Part shown: one piece after another, positions 1-6,834 of the stretch
Layout of the letters: every line of letters starts with the position of its first letter
Numbering within the stretch: the first letter of the stretch is position 1
Source of the DNA: a virus
DNA length: 57,070 bases
Direction: 5' to 3' (one strand)
Virus record (IMG/VR): IMGVR_UViG_3300006919_008385
Location: 1 to 57,070 of that record
Program-made: the position numbers and the translations under genes
Notes under the pieces: model-generated
The model's database searches: none
The model's input: only the letters and a program-made list of their open reading frames with translations
What the model was told of the DNA's origin: nothing

Positions 1-140
1 ATCTGTCTGTGCTTTCTCCACATTTCATTCTGCATGAATTTAATGTGTTTGTTCCTGGCATTTCGTTTGGCTTTTTTAATGCCTGACTTACGAGCTAATT
101 TAATTTGAGTTTGTCTTTGTTTTGTGGTTTGTTTTTTCAT
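1..140 (-). CDS. Basic small protein, truncated by the window edge
   Basis: The first 46 codons of a gene whose 3' end lies outside the window. The visible part is very rich in Lys, Arg, Gln and Asn, suggesting a nucleic-acid- or ribosome-binding protein, but no family is recognised. Its ATG (138-140) overlaps the TGA of the SGNH-like gene as ATGA, the usual coupling in this genome. A TATAAATA octamer at 147-154 lies only 6 nt before the ATG, so the gene may also have its own leaderless late transcript. Confidence 0.6.
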   Translation of the reverse strand, partial: MKKQTTKQRQTQIKLARKSGIKKAKRNARNKHIKFMQNEMWRKHRQ

Positions 141-925
141 AGTGTATATTTATATTGTTGAATTTTGTCAAATAACAGATTTAGAAAATGTATCTGACCG
201 TTAAAATTTAAGTGACCACTGTCAGGCCACATCCACTTCTGAAACTGTTCTGACTGGTAGTATTGGGTATGTTCGTGTAAATAATGTATAGTGAGGGCAT
301 CATATTTATCCAGCACACTTTTATCTGCCCAATTGGTCAGTTTGAATACACCAGGAGTTGTGATAGGGTTTCTAATGTTTAATTTGTTGTGTATTTCTGT
401 TATAATACATTCTGCACCCAGATACAGATAATTCAGTCTGGGGTCATTGGGCTCAAAAGCATTATCAAACACTTTTTGTTTCAGTGTGGTTTGTCCACCA
501 AACAGCAGGATTTTCTGCTTATTTTCCAGTGCAAAATCACCCAGTTGTTGTAACTGCTGATACATCATTTCATTATAATGAACCTTGACCTGATGCCAGG
601 GTTTGCTCAGAAACTCTTCTAATTCCGTATCCCTAATCACTGTGCTCACATAAACAACATGAAAATCACTGTTAGTGGGTTGATTCAAAACATCCTGCAC
701 CGTGACTTTAAAAGCATTGCCAGGAGTACAATAATTTTCCACCTGATGACCCCAGGATGTCAGTAAAGGTGTCAGTATATCATAACCATTTATAAACGTT
801 TCTTTAAACTCTTTAGAACCCACACTGATTCCTTTCATTTTGGATAACTCACTGTTTGTTAGAGCATTCTGATTAGCAGTAAACCATACCCAATACCAAC
901 TGTCTCCGTAAAATGCTAACTTCAT
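137..925 (-). CDS. SGNH/GDSL-like hydrolase
   Basis: A 262-aa protein. The N-terminus has GDSW at residues 7-10, matching the block I nucleophile motif of SGNH/GDSL esterases. Near the C-terminus (about residue 235) is PDSGHLN, matching the block V Asp-x-x-His pair. The family hydrolyses esters, often acetyl or acyl groups on glycans or lipids. In phages it can act on host surface polysaccharide, or modify glycan made by the infected cell. No signal peptide is evident. The ATG lies 1 nt past the upstream membrane-protein stop, without a clear Shine-Dalgarno, so translation is probably coupled. The blocks between I and V are not obvious, so the substrate is unknown. Confidence 0.6.
   Translation of the reverse strand: MKLAFYGDSWYWVWFTANQNALTNSELSKMKGISVGSKEFKETFINGYDILTPLLTSWGHQVENYCTPGNAFKVTVQDVLNQPTNSDFHVVYVSTVIRDTELEEFLSKPWHQVKVHYNEMMYQQLQQLGDFALENKQKILLFGGQTTLKQKVFDNAFEPNDPRLNYLYLGAECIITEIHNKLNIRNPITTPGVFKLTNWADKSVLDKYDALTIHYLHEHTQYYQSEQFQKWMWPDSGHLNFNGQIHFLNLLFDKIQQYKYTL
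147..154 (-). promoter_or_regulatory. T4-type late promoter octamer (TATAAATA)
   Basis: The minus strand reads TATAAATA, then 6 nt, then the ATG of the left-edge gene. It sits inside the end of the SGNH-like coding sequence. The match to the T4 late consensus is exact. The spacing would place the transcript start at or near the A of the ATG. Confidence 0.5.
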
Positions 926-926
926 A

Positions 927-1151
927 TCAAAAGAATTTGGTGTCTGGGTTTGTTTTTTTAATTAACAAAATTAATAATATCCCAATTAAATTGAAAATCC
1001 ACAATGCTCCTAAGATTGATACATTAAAAAGATTACTTAAAAATATACAGGCTACAATTATTATAAAAAATGCAAAATATTTAAATAATATATTAAATGC
1101 GGTGTATAAGTATAATCCTGCTAAAAGTATTAGTGCTATTGCTGTTTCCAT
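927..1151 (-). CDS. Small membrane protein
   Basis: 74 aa and mostly hydrophobic, with two or three predicted transmembrane segments and a short charged tail (KKTNPDTK). No family is recognised. A sigma70-type promoter ends 6 nt before the ATG with no Shine-Dalgarno, so the mRNA is predicted to be leaderless. The plus-strand frame over the same bases lacks a promoter and was rejected. Confidence 0.6.
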   Translation of the reverse strand: METAIALILLAGLYLYTAFNILFKYFAFFIIIVACIFLSNLFNVSILGALWIFNLIGILLILLIKKTNPDTKFF

Positions 1152-1157
1152 ATTATT

Positions 1158-1185
1158 ATTATAGCAAAAACTCCTGATTTGTCAA
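1158..1185 (-). promoter_or_regulatory. Sigma70-type promoter, 16-bp spacer, leaderless
   Basis: The minus strand carries TTGACA (1180-1185), 16 bp, then TATAAT (1158-1163): both hexamers are perfect consensus. Only 6 nt separate the -10 from the ATG at 1151. Confidence 0.75.
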
Positions 1186-1212
1186 GTAAATGACTGCTAT
1201 CAGTTAAAACAT

Positions 1213-1239
1213 CTGTTAATGTATAGTGAGTATTAACAG
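1213..1239. repeat. Inverted repeat in an intergenic gap
   Basis: CTGTTAAT and ATTAACAG form a perfect 8-bp inverted repeat around an 11-nt loop, in the 177-bp space between 1152 and 1328. It lies about 30 nt upstream of the TTGACA box at 1180. It could be an operator or a transcript-end hairpin; there is no U-run. The rest of this gap shows no gene. Confidence 0.4.
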
Positions 1240-1328
1240 GCTTTCTGACGCTCTGACGTGCTCTGTCTTGCGTGTTTTGTGTGTAAAAAGGTGTTATACT
1301 TGCTTTTACCTAGAATACTTTCAAATGC

Positions 1329-1589
1329 TTAGAATAAGCTCATACGCAATAATGCTAAATCTGTGCCATTTTCAAAGCGAAATACTAATGTGTTTGTGTA
1401 ATCGTATTTTTCATACTTAAACAGGAAGTTGCCAGGCTGTATGCCTAGTTCATATAACCAGTTTCTAACGTCTTTTTTAGTGTGCAATCCAAACTCTGTC
1501 TTCTGTCTGGAATTCAACACTAATTCAAACTCTTCCCAACTATCCCAGGCCTTTTGCTCCAGTTCGTTAAAGTGTTTAAATTGTGTCAT
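1329..1589 (-). CDS. Hypothetical 86-aa protein
   Basis: A soluble, mixed-charge protein with aromatic clusters in the middle (WDSWEEFELV, NWLYELG). No family is recognised. A sigma70-type promoter lies 7 nt before the ATG and there is no ribosome-binding site, so it is a predicted leaderless early or middle gene. A terminator hairpin sits just beyond the promoter, so the gene is an isolated unit. Confidence 0.6.
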   Translation of the reverse strand: MTQFKHFNELEQKAWDSWEEFELVLNSRQKTEFGLHTKKDVRNWLYELGIQPGNFLFKYEKYDYTNTLVFRFENGTDLALLRMSLF

Positions 1590-1596
1590 TAATCAT

Positions 1597-1624
1597 ATAA
1601 TAACAAAAGATAACTTTTTGTCAA
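1597..1624 (-). promoter_or_regulatory. Sigma70-type promoter, 16-bp spacer, leaderless
   Basis: TTGACA (1619-1624), 16 bp, TATTAT (1597-1602) on the minus strand. The -10 is 7 nt from the ATG of the 86-aa gene. Confidence 0.7.
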
Positions 1625-1633
1625 GTCATAAAA

Positions 1634-1655
1634 AAAGGGCCTAATAAGACCCTTT
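1634..1655 (-). terminator. Intrinsic terminator
   Basis: Minus-strand hairpin AAAGGGTC / GGCCCTTT with a 6-nt loop, followed by a T-run. It ends the transcript of the winged-helix-like gene and directly abuts the next promoter. The A-tract on the other side means it could also work on plus-strand transcripts. Confidence 0.7.
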
Positions 1656-1674
1656 CCTTATATAGAACTTTTCT

Positions 1675-1941
1675 TTAGACAGAAACAGTTCCAGTAGCCA
1701 TTGCTCTGTAACCAGCGGCAATAACTGCTCTTGAAGGTGTACCTAAACGGTAAACATTTCTTGATCTACCTTTTGTGTCAGTGACAGTATTTAGATAGAT
1801 TGGGAACCCTTCAAATCTTAGTGATTGAATCACTGATTGTGGGTTACCTAAGCCAAATTGGCTTCTCAATTGAGCTGAACTTAGAGTTCTGCCATTTTGT
1901 AGTGCTGTTAGCACCTTCGCTTTTTTAGTAGATGTTGTCAT
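1675..1941 (-). CDS. Small winged-helix/HTH-like DNA-binding protein
   Basis: 88 aa. The start chosen is the ATG at 1941, preceded by AGAGGACGTT, a strong ribosome-binding site. An upstream ATG at 2052 is rejected because it lies beyond the promoter. The N-terminal half (KVLTALQNGRTLSSAQL, then SVIQSLRFEGFPI) has the helix-turn-helix plus wing pattern of small marine-phage HTH proteins. A YRLGTP segment and a hydrophobic tail follow. It is probably a regulator or nucleoid-type protein expressed early. The family is recognised from memory only and its targets are unknown. Confidence 0.65.
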   Translation of the reverse strand: MTTSTKKAKVLTALQNGRTLSSAQLRSQFGLGNPQSVIQSLRFEGFPIYLNTVTDTKGRSRNVYRLGTPSRAVIAAGYRAMATGTVSV

Positions 1942-1999
1942 AACGTCCTCTCTTACTATTTTATTAAAATCCATTACCAATATTGGTAACTTGTAAACT

Positions 2000-2027
2000 A
2001 TTATACACAGGTTATACATATTGTCAA
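2000..2027 (-). promoter_or_regulatory. Sigma70-type promoter, 16-bp spacer
   Basis: TTGACA (2022-2027), 16 bp, TATAAT (2000-2005), both perfect. It leaves a leader of about 50 nt with a Shine-Dalgarno before the HTH gene, and starts right after the terminator at 2041-2063. Confidence 0.75.
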
Positions 2028-2040
2028 GCCTTTTTAGACA

Positions 2041-2063
2041 GAAAAGGCCCAAAAAATGGGCCT
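2041..2063 (-). terminator. Intrinsic terminator
   Basis: AGGCCCA / TGGGCCT stem with a T-rich loop, followed by TTTTC on the minus strand. It sits just after the stop of the 98-aa membrane protein and directly before the next promoter. Confidence 0.7.
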
Positions 2064-2079
2064 AGTCTAAACAAAACAG

Positions 2080-2376
2080 TTATTTCTGTTGTGCTTTTGC
2101 TTCTTTCTGGAATGATTTAATCATATCGTCTTTCTTAAGTCTAGCATCTAACTTGATATCAAACTCTGTTTTAGCAAAGTTATCAAGTTCTTTTTTGCTC
2201 ATTTTGTTAAGAACAGTCTTTGTAGGTACTTTCTTAACTTCTGCTTCAACAACTGGTGCTGGTGCAGGAGCAGGTGCTTTTGCAGGTGTAGATACAACTT
2301 TATCTTTTTTAAAGAAACTGTTATATACAACAAATCCTACTACTACGACGATGATTCCAATTACTAGATTATCCAT
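2080..2376 (-). CDS. Membrane-anchored protein with Pro-Ala linker and HeH/SAP-like C-terminus
   Basis: 98 aa in three parts: one N-terminal transmembrane segment (residues 4-20), a PAPAPAP-type linker (about 32-42), and a C-terminal helical motif (about 56-92; MSKKELDNFA, then LDARLKKDDMI) resembling HeH/SAP/Rho-N helix-extended-helix domains. Similar architectures occur in marine T4-like phages. The Shine-Dalgarno is AGGAG. It lies 2 nt after the NAD synthase stop and is followed by a terminator, so it is the last gene of its operon. It may tether nucleic acid or protein to the membrane; this is inference. Confidence 0.6.
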   Translation of the reverse strand: MDNLVIGIIVVVVGFVVYNSFFKKDKVVSTPAKAPAPAPAPVVEAEVKKVPTKTVLNKMSKKELDNFAKTEFDIKLDARLKKDDMIKSFQKEAKAQQK

Positions 2377-2378
2377 GG

Positions 2379-3317
2379 TTATCTCCTAAGTTTATCATCT
2401 AATTTACTGAGATTAGAATATCTCTTCCAATCTAATGGGTGGTCTAAATTAAAAGGATTTAGCCTTTTATATACTGTTGAGTTTATTCTGCTTTTAACAT
2501 CATCAACAATGGCTTCGTCCTTTGCATCATCCAGTTCAATATCAAAGTTTTCAAATAAAGAAAACATAGCAATATCAAACTCTAGGTAACTGAACCCAAA
2601 CTGGTCTTCGTCACCATTCGCTACGCCTAACCCATCAGTAGGTTTTGCAGAAATGATCGATTCTGGAACTCCCAAATGCTCTGCTAGAGCAGGAACTTCC
2701 CAACTTTTAGTGAGACTTTGTATTGGTGCTACGTCACCGACGTCACCGTGTAAAGTCCAAAACCCTGCGGCTAATTCACTAAAGTTGTCTGTACTTGCAA
2801 CTATACCTTTGTGCAAACTTGCCTGGTTGTAAAGAGTAATCATTCTGAGTCTTGCTCTAATGTTTCCTCCTCTCACTCTGGCGTCTTTGCTATGGTAGAA
2901 GTCTCTGCCATGTAAATTGACATCTGCTACTTCAGTTGCGTGTTCTAAATATGATTCGAATGCTTGAGTTAAGTCTACTTGTAAATGTTCTATTCCCAAA
3001 CTTTCACAAGCCTCTATTCCTCTTTCTGTTTCTGATGGTTCTTGATGGATAGGAAGTGTTAGTCCTGTAACATTCCATCCTGCGTTTTTAAATAATGCGG
3101 CAGTTAAGGCACTATCTATGCCTCCGCTCATGCCTAAAAAGACATTGTTCACATTCCATTTTGTTCTGTATTCTGATAACCCTTTAACAAGTTCTTCTCC
3201 TAACGTAGGAATATCATCATGATATACGTCAGAGTTCTTAAGGTCTTCTAATCTGTCTAAAAACCAAGAGCTTAACTCAGGGTTTCTGTTTAATTCTAGT
3301 ATCTTGTTTGTGTCCAT
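2379..3317 (-). CDS. nadE: NH3-dependent NAD+ synthase (NadE-like)
   Basis: 312 aa. The PP-loop SGGIDSA at residues 64-70 and the later blocks (SFSEL-type STDNFSEL; LHGDVGDVAPI; KPTDGLG then DEDQ) match NadE, which amidates nicotinate adenine dinucleotide to NAD+ with ATP. No glutaminase domain is present. The start MDTNK is chosen because an AATAAATA late octamer lies 7 nt before it; an extended start at 3392 would overlap the upstream gene. In phages NadE may restore NAD+ during replication or after NAD-depleting defence. Confidence in the family is high; the physiological role is inference. Confidence 0.85.
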   Translation of the reverse strand: MDTNKILELNRNPELSSWFLDRLEDLKNSDVYHDDIPTLGEELVKGLSEYRTKWNVNNVFLGMSGGIDSALTAALFKNAGWNVTGLTLPIHQEPSETERGIEACESLGIEHLQVDLTQAFESYLEHATEVADVNLHGRDFYHSKDARVRGGNIRARLRMITLYNQASLHKGIVASTDNFSELAAGFWTLHGDVGDVAPIQSLTKSWEVPALAEHLGVPESIISAKPTDGLGVANGDEDQFGFSYLEFDIAMFSLFENFDIELDDAKDEAIVDDVKSRINSTVYKRLNPFNLDHPLDWKRYSNLSKLDDKLRR

Positions 3318-3324
3318 GTAGTAG

Positions 3325-3332
3325 TATTTATT
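3325..3332 (-). promoter_or_regulatory. Late-type octamer upstream of nadE
   Basis: AATAAATA on the minus strand, then 7 nt, then ATG. One mismatch to TATAAATA. A leaderless or near-leaderless mRNA is predicted. Confidence 0.45.
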
Positions 3333-3333
3333 T

Positions 3334-3558
3334 TTAAATAATTTTGTGTGAAAGATTTTCGAACTTAATTTTAATAAATGCCAAGTCCTCATGGCTTTTA
3401 AATCTCACCATACCTTTACGCCTTACAAATTCTGTAATGCCTAATTCTTCACAACTGTTATCAAACATCATATGATCTTCAAGTTTGTCAGATGTAAGAA
3501 TAATCTGATTGTCCTTCCAATTCATCCAGTTTTTAAATTGTATTTTATGATCTGTCAT
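3334..3558 (-). CDS. Hypothetical 74-aa protein
   Basis: A small soluble protein with Trp- and Met-rich stretches (NWMNWKDN, DHMMFDN). No family is recognised. The ATG overlaps the upstream stop as ATGA (3555-3558), so translation is coupled to the membrane-protein run. Confidence 0.55.
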   Translation of the reverse strand: MTDHKIQFKNWMNWKDNQIILTSDKLEDHMMFDNSCEELGITEFVRRKGMVRFKSHEDLAFIKIKFENLSHKII

Positions 3559-3929
3559 AATAAACTTGCTAAATTCATTAATACAGATGTTCCTGTAATG
3601 GCACTACCTATCATAATTGCTTTGTCGTTCCATAAATGTCCAACATATACCCAAGCGATTGAACTTAATGCATAGGCTACTTTGCCTTCAGTTATAAATT
3701 CTGCACTCTGTAAAAAGACTCCTGATACTGCAAGAATAGTTGCGACCCATTTGATGTAACTGTCTATTCCACCTGTTGGTGTGCTGGGTGCAAATATATC
3801 TACTTGTTCTTGTGCTTCTGCTAGTTCTTCTTTGAGTCTCTGACGTTCAGCATTAAGTTCTCGTGCTAACTGCCCTGCTCTACTAGTGCCATCTAATTTC
3901 TTAACTTCTTCTTTAAATGATTTTTCCAT
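3555..3929 (-). CDS. Coiled-coil plus membrane protein (DUF6552-like, paralogue 1)
   Basis: 124 aa. Residues 1-50 are charged and heptad-like (RELNAERQRLKEELAEAQEQV), then three hydrophobic segments follow. The membrane part (YIKWVATILAVSG, then WVYVGHLWNDKAI) parallels the next gene (YIKWTASFFILLS, then WMIVGLLWKDRAL), so the two are tandem paralogues. Similar YIKW/GLLWxD membrane domains occur in marine phages (DUF6552-type, named from memory). Stop and start overlap with the neighbour. Function unknown. Confidence 0.55.
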   Translation of the reverse strand: MEKSFKEEVKKLDGTSRAGQLARELNAERQRLKEELAEAQEQVDIFAPSTPTGGIDSYIKWVATILAVSGVFLQSAEFITEGKVAYALSSIAWVYVGHLWNDKAIMIGSAITGTSVLMNLASLL

Positions 3930-4249
3930 TAGTTACCCATAAAATATTTCAATAAGCCTGATGCTAATACAAACATTAATACACCATTTAATAATAACAA
4001 TGCTCTGTCTTTCCATAATAAGCCAACTATCATCCAGCCTGTTACTCCTATTAAACTAAAAATATTGTCAAGTAAGTTTGCCATTTCGCTATCTATATCT
4101 GGTCCGTTTATTCTAAACATAGCAGACAATAAAATAAAGAAACTTGCAGTCCACTTTATATACCAACTTGCATCATGTTTTGGGGTAGCACTTTTGTATA
4201 TTCGTTTACTGTTTGCTATTTCTTCTGGATGAAAATCTTTTCCTGCCAT
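3929..4249 (-). CDS. Membrane protein (DUF6552-like, paralogue 2)
   Basis: 106 aa. A short charged N-terminus with no coiled coil is followed by the same YIKW and GLLWKDRA blocks as the previous gene, with about three transmembrane segments. The start overlaps the preceding stop region by 1 nt. It is probably an inner-membrane protein; function unknown. Confidence 0.55.
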   Translation of the reverse strand: MAGKDFHPEEIANSKRIYKSATPKHDASWYIKWTASFFILLSAMFRINGPDIDSEMANLLDNIFSLIGVTGWMIVGLLWKDRALLLLNGVLMFVLASGLLKYFMGN

Positions 4250-4250
4250 A

Positions 4251-4565
4251 TTATAATCCTAATCTATCGTTTGTGTTCATTGAAAATAAACTGTGTTCTT
4301 CGTGTAATATTAATTCCCATGTTAATACCTCTCTGGTAAGATCGTTGTCTGCTTCTTGTATTTTTTTCAAGATTTTTTGTCTGTGTACTATATCTACCTC
4401 ATATACAAGTTCACACCATAAAAATAACAGATAAAAAATTGCTGGAGGAACAATAATAAACATTAGGACATTTGGGAATAACCAACATAATGCTACCAAG
4501 TGAGCGCCTAAGACAGCCATAGCATAGTTTCTCAAACTGTTTGTGTACTTAGTAACGTGGCTCAT
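4251..4565 (-). CDS. Small membrane protein (tandem paralogue)
   Basis: 104 aa. The start MSHVTK at 4565 is preferred over an ATG 27 nt upstream because it aligns with the start of the neighbouring gene (MLSKVT) and reduces overlap with it. Both share the order SxVT, LxxYAxA, GAHL/GYHL, LFP, then a long hydrophobic stretch. The C-terminal half is charged and helical. No known function. Confidence 0.5.
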   Translation of the reverse strand: MSHVTKYTNSLRNYAMAVLGAHLVALCWLFPNVLMFIIVPPAIFYLLFLWCELVYEVDIVHRQKILKKIQEADNDLTREVLTWELILHEEHSLFSMNTNDRLGL

Positions 4566-4857
4566 AATCTGCAAAAATGTAGTCTGGTTCATAATCGTTT
4601 ACTAATACAAAAGGTCTGATGTGTGGATCATAACCACCAGCATCAAACAAATAGATAGGTGTATACGGCCAATCTATGCCTTCACGTTGAGCATAATTGT
4701 ACACCATATAATATGCTATGAATAACCACAACGAAGGCACAACTAATAAAAATAAAACAAAAAAGTACATGGGAAATAATGCTATTAACAATAATAAATG
4801 TCCGTATGCTATTGCACCAGCATACCATTTTAAACTGCTAGTTACTTTGCTCAGCAT
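4549..4857 (-). CDS. Small membrane protein (tandem paralogue)
   Basis: 102 aa. Two hydrophobic segments (residues 10-60) are followed by an aromatic, acidic C-terminus rich in Tyr, Asp and Pro (YEPDYIFADYEP). It overlaps both neighbours (16-20 nt) in different frames. It is paralogous to the downstream gene in its N-terminal half; the C-terminus is unique. Confidence 0.5.
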   Translation of the reverse strand: MLSKVTSSLKWYAGAIAYGHLLLLIALFPMYFFVLFLLVVPSLWLFIAYYMVYNYAQREGIDWPYTPIYLFDAGGYDPHIRPFVLVNDYEPDYIFADYEPRY

Positions 4858-5023
4858 TTTCTAGTTCTTGTTTAACAATGAATCTTATATATTCATCAGC
4901 ATTAGTTAAATCATAATCAGTAACTATTGCATATAATAAAGTTAAAAATACTAACGTCATTATTACAGACAGATATATGTTTATACCGGCTGTTATCTTG
5001 AGCCATTTGATCATATGTTTCAT
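4838..5023 (-). CDS. Small single-pass membrane protein
   Basis: 61 aa. The start MKHMIKW at 5023 overlaps the DUF3307-like stop as ATGA; an extended start at 5137 would overlap that gene by over 100 nt and is rejected. One transmembrane segment (about 13-34) and an acidic tail. Function unknown. Confidence 0.5.
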   Translation of the reverse strand: MKHMIKWLKITAGINIYLSVIMTLVFLTLLYAIVTDYDLTNADEYIRFIVKQELENAEQSN

Positions 5024-5385
5024 AATGCTACTCCTAGTAATATTATTAAAACATAAGTCATAATATGTAAAAACTGGTCTGTACCATGAACTACCCAATA
5101 CATTTGGTCTGCTGGTCCTAGGTTTCTGCTTTTCCAAAAATTACTTTTAACATAATCTATATGATAATGAATAATACTGTCTAATGCACCAAATAAAAAT
5201 GCTGTTAGAGGATTAACATATAAAAGTAAGATAATAAAAGTAAATAAGCCATGTAATTTAGCATGAGCAACTCCACCCCAAGCACCGTAAGAGCCTTTGT
5301 CTTTGATCATCCAACTGTTTTGAGTGTAGTAATCTGCTATAAGATGTTTAAGAGCGAATAATGTAAAGAGCCCTAAGATTTCCAT
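5020..5385 (-). CDS. DUF3307-like membrane protein
   Basis: 121 aa. LKHLIADYYTQNSWMI, then AKLHGL, then SIIHYHIDYVKS follow the DUF3307 pattern (KHxxAD, HxxxH, DxxIHYxxDxxK), an integral-membrane family with conserved His and Asp found in bacteria and phages. Four hydrophobic segments. The conserved polar residues inside membrane helices suggest a membrane enzyme or metal site, but no function is established. It starts 3 nt after the cyclotransferase stop. Confidence 0.65.
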   Translation of the reverse strand: MEILGLFTLFALKHLIADYYTQNSWMIKDKGSYGAWGGVAHAKLHGLFTFIILLLYVNPLTAFLFGALDSIIHYHIDYVKSNFWKSRNLGPADQMYWVVHGTDQFLHIMTYVLIILLGVAL

Positions 5386-5388
5386 TTG

Positions 5389-5835
5389 TTAATCCCAACT
5401 CTGGGTTTGATCTATTGTGGTAATTCTGTCTGAGCCTGTGTCTGCCACAGACTGATATGTTTTTCTATCCAGCACATACATAAATGCTTTGCCTTGATTT
5501 GTAGGTACTATTGTTCTCTGATAAAAGTTTGTTGCTGGTTGGCCTGTGTAGCCTTCCATTCTATCTAAATCAGACAAAGTTTCTGAATCAACTTCCCAAA
5601 CTTCGCCCTGTATGTAATGTTCGCCCTGTTCAAATACTCCAGGAAATGCTCCTAGATCTACCAATTCATAATCAGGATATGTTGTTTTTGCTTTGCCAAC
5701 AATAGTGGCACCTTCAAACTGATGTAATCCTCTGATATCGCCGCCACTTTTTAGTGTGCCATAGACAAAAACTTTGTATGTTTTATCATCACTAGTAAAG
5801 TATTCTGCTTTATTATTGTCTTTATCTTCAGGCAT
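5389..5835 (-). CDS. Gamma-glutamylcyclotransferase-like protein (GGCT/AIG2 fold)
   Basis: 148 aa. VFVYGTLKSGG (residues 22-32) is the signature substrate loop of the GGCT/AIG2 family. GEVWEVD and LDRMEGY follow, the latter matching the family's LDxxEGY. These enzymes cyclise gamma-glutamyl amines to 5-oxoproline, or act on related gamma-glutamyl amines. The length fits the small cyclotransferase type. In a phage it may affect glutathione or act on modified peptides; substrate unknown. Overlaps the coiled-coil gene by 8 nt. Confidence 0.75.
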   Translation of the reverse strand: MPEDKDNNKAEYFTSDDKTYKVFVYGTLKSGGDIRGLHQFEGATIVGKAKTTYPDYELVDLGAFPGVFEQGEHYIQGEVWEVDSETLSDLDRMEGYTGQPATNFYQRTIVPTNQGKAFMYVLDRKTYQSVADTGSDRITTIDQTQSWD

Positions 5836-6043
5836 CTAACTTTTCCTCAAGTGCTTTGATCCTGGCATTCATTGTGCTAATCAGTCTGCTTGTATCTGCA
5901 TCTAACGGTTTGGCTGTACTTGCCACGGCCATTGCCTCAAGGTCGTCAATTTTAGCATTTAAGTTACCAATTACTCTGTTTTTTTCATTAATGACTTCAA
6001 TTAGTTCTGCTTTTGTCATCTGTGTTGTACTTTTAACTGCCAT
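5828..6043 (-). CDS. Small coiled-coil protein
   Basis: 71 aa with heptad patterns at both ends (ELIEVINEKNRVIGNLNAKIDDLEAM; LISTMNARIKALEEKL). It is likely a dimeric or trimeric helical protein. A sigma70-type promoter (6067-6094) and a Shine-Dalgarno (AGGAATAATT) precede the ATG. First gene of a unit that continues into the cyclotransferase and membrane-protein run. Confidence 0.6.
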   Translation of the reverse strand: MAVKSTTQMTKAELIEVINEKNRVIGNLNAKIDDLEAMAVASTAKPLDADTSRLISTMNARIKALEEKLDA

Positions 6044-6066
6044 AATTATTCCTATAATATTCTGCT

Positions 6067-6094
6067 ATTGTAACTTAAATTTGTTTAATGTCAA
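6067..6094 (-). promoter_or_regulatory. Sigma70-type promoter, 16-bp spacer
   Basis: TTGACA (6089-6094), 16 bp, TACAAT (6067-6072) on the minus strand, in the gap between the Bfd-like and coiled-coil genes. A leader of about 18 nt carries the Shine-Dalgarno. Confidence 0.7.
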
Positions 6095-6104
6095 CCTTTT
6101 TTTC

Positions 6105-6281
6105 TTAAATCTGGCCTAGTTTACTGTGAGCTTGTTGTAAAATAATTTGTTTTAATGTATCTTTACAGGAGCCACATTGTGATGTTACGCCTGTTTCATT
6201 AATAAATTTTTCTAAACTTTTACTCTTTATTTCAGATCTAAATTTACTTTCAGATATGTTTTTACAAATACATAATATCAT
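6105..6281 (-). CDS. Bacterioferritin-associated ferredoxin-like [2Fe-2S] protein
   Basis: 58 aa. Cysteines at 4 and 6 (ILCICKN) and at 36 and 39 (SQCGSCKD), with a helical middle, reproduce the Bfd-like CxC-x29-CxxC arrangement of [2Fe-2S] proteins. Bfd donates electrons to bacterioferritin so that stored iron is released. The ATG overlaps the upstream DUF2061 stop as ATGA, which fixes the start. The window also encodes a ferritin-like protein (30498-30938) and SUF proteins, so an iron-mobilising role is a reasonable inference. Alternatively the domain is a stand-alone version of the Bfd-like modules found in larger oxidoreductases. Confidence 0.75.
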   Translation of the reverse strand: MILCICKNISESKFRSEIKSKSLEKFINETGVTSQCGSCKDTLKQIILQQAHSKLGQI

Positions 6282-6478
6282 GATTTACTCCCAACATGAG
6301 CCCAAAGTCTTTCATGTCCAATATACAGTAAAAACTTAATTACCATATCAACTACTACAACACCAACCGCCGCCTTCATGGGTAATCCAAATGCCAAGGC
6401 AATAACACCTGATGTCAAAGATGCTATTATTCTCCATGTAACACTTTTGGCTACGCTTCTTGATATACTTTCTGCCAT
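6278..6478 (-). CDS. DUF2061-like membrane protein
   Basis: 66 aa. SRSVAKSVTWRIIAS at the N-terminus and the ending KFLLYIGHERLWAHVG match DUF2061, a small two-helix membrane family with conserved Arg, Lys and HERxW. Function unknown. In cyanobacteria and phages DUF2061 genes are often near small membrane proteins. Overlaps the next upstream gene by 28 nt. Confidence 0.7.
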   Translation of the reverse strand: MAESISRSVAKSVTWRIIASLTSGVIALAFGLPMKAAVGVVVVDMVIKFLLYIGHERLWAHVGSKS

Positions 6479-6834
6479 ATTTTTTCTATAGTTTTAAATA
6501 ATATTAGATAAAATGCTGTTGCAGTAAATGTACTAGCATCAAACTCTAATGCCGCCATAGTAAATGGATTGCCATGCGACAAGTTTGCCAATATGTGATA
6601 GCCAAACATACTCACAAAGTATGCTTTAAACATATTGAGCTTTTTACCTATAAATGTAGCAAATACTACACTAGCAAAATAACCTAATTGTGCTATATCT
6701 AGTCCTACACTAACAAGATAATACACAGTTAATGCCATTAATGGCAAACCATATTGCATTTTGCTGTTAGAACTTAATAATGGCATAAACAATGCCAATG
6801 CTAAAAAGGGTTGAAAGTTAATTATTTCTATCAT
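6451..6834 (-). CDS. Multi-pass membrane protein (DUF6580-like)
   Basis: 127 aa with about four hydrophobic segments and conserved-looking polar spots (FIGKKLNMFKAYF, GYHILANLSHGNPFTMAALEFD). It resembles small ECF-S-component-like/DUF6580 phage proteins, from memory. Overlaps both neighbours (28 and 17 nt). Its substrate, if any, is unknown. Confidence 0.5.
   Translation of the reverse strand: MIEIINFQPFLALALFMPLLSSNSKMQYGLPLMALTVYYLVSVGLDIAQLGYFASVVFATFIGKKLNMFKAYFVSMFGYHILANLSHGNPFTMAALEFDASTFTATAFYLILFKTIEKIWQKVYQEA

Noticed and set aside
913-1164. Plus-strand frame of 83 aa opposite the membrane protein at 927-1151
   Set aside because: The minus-strand gene has a consensus promoter at the right distance; the plus frame has none.
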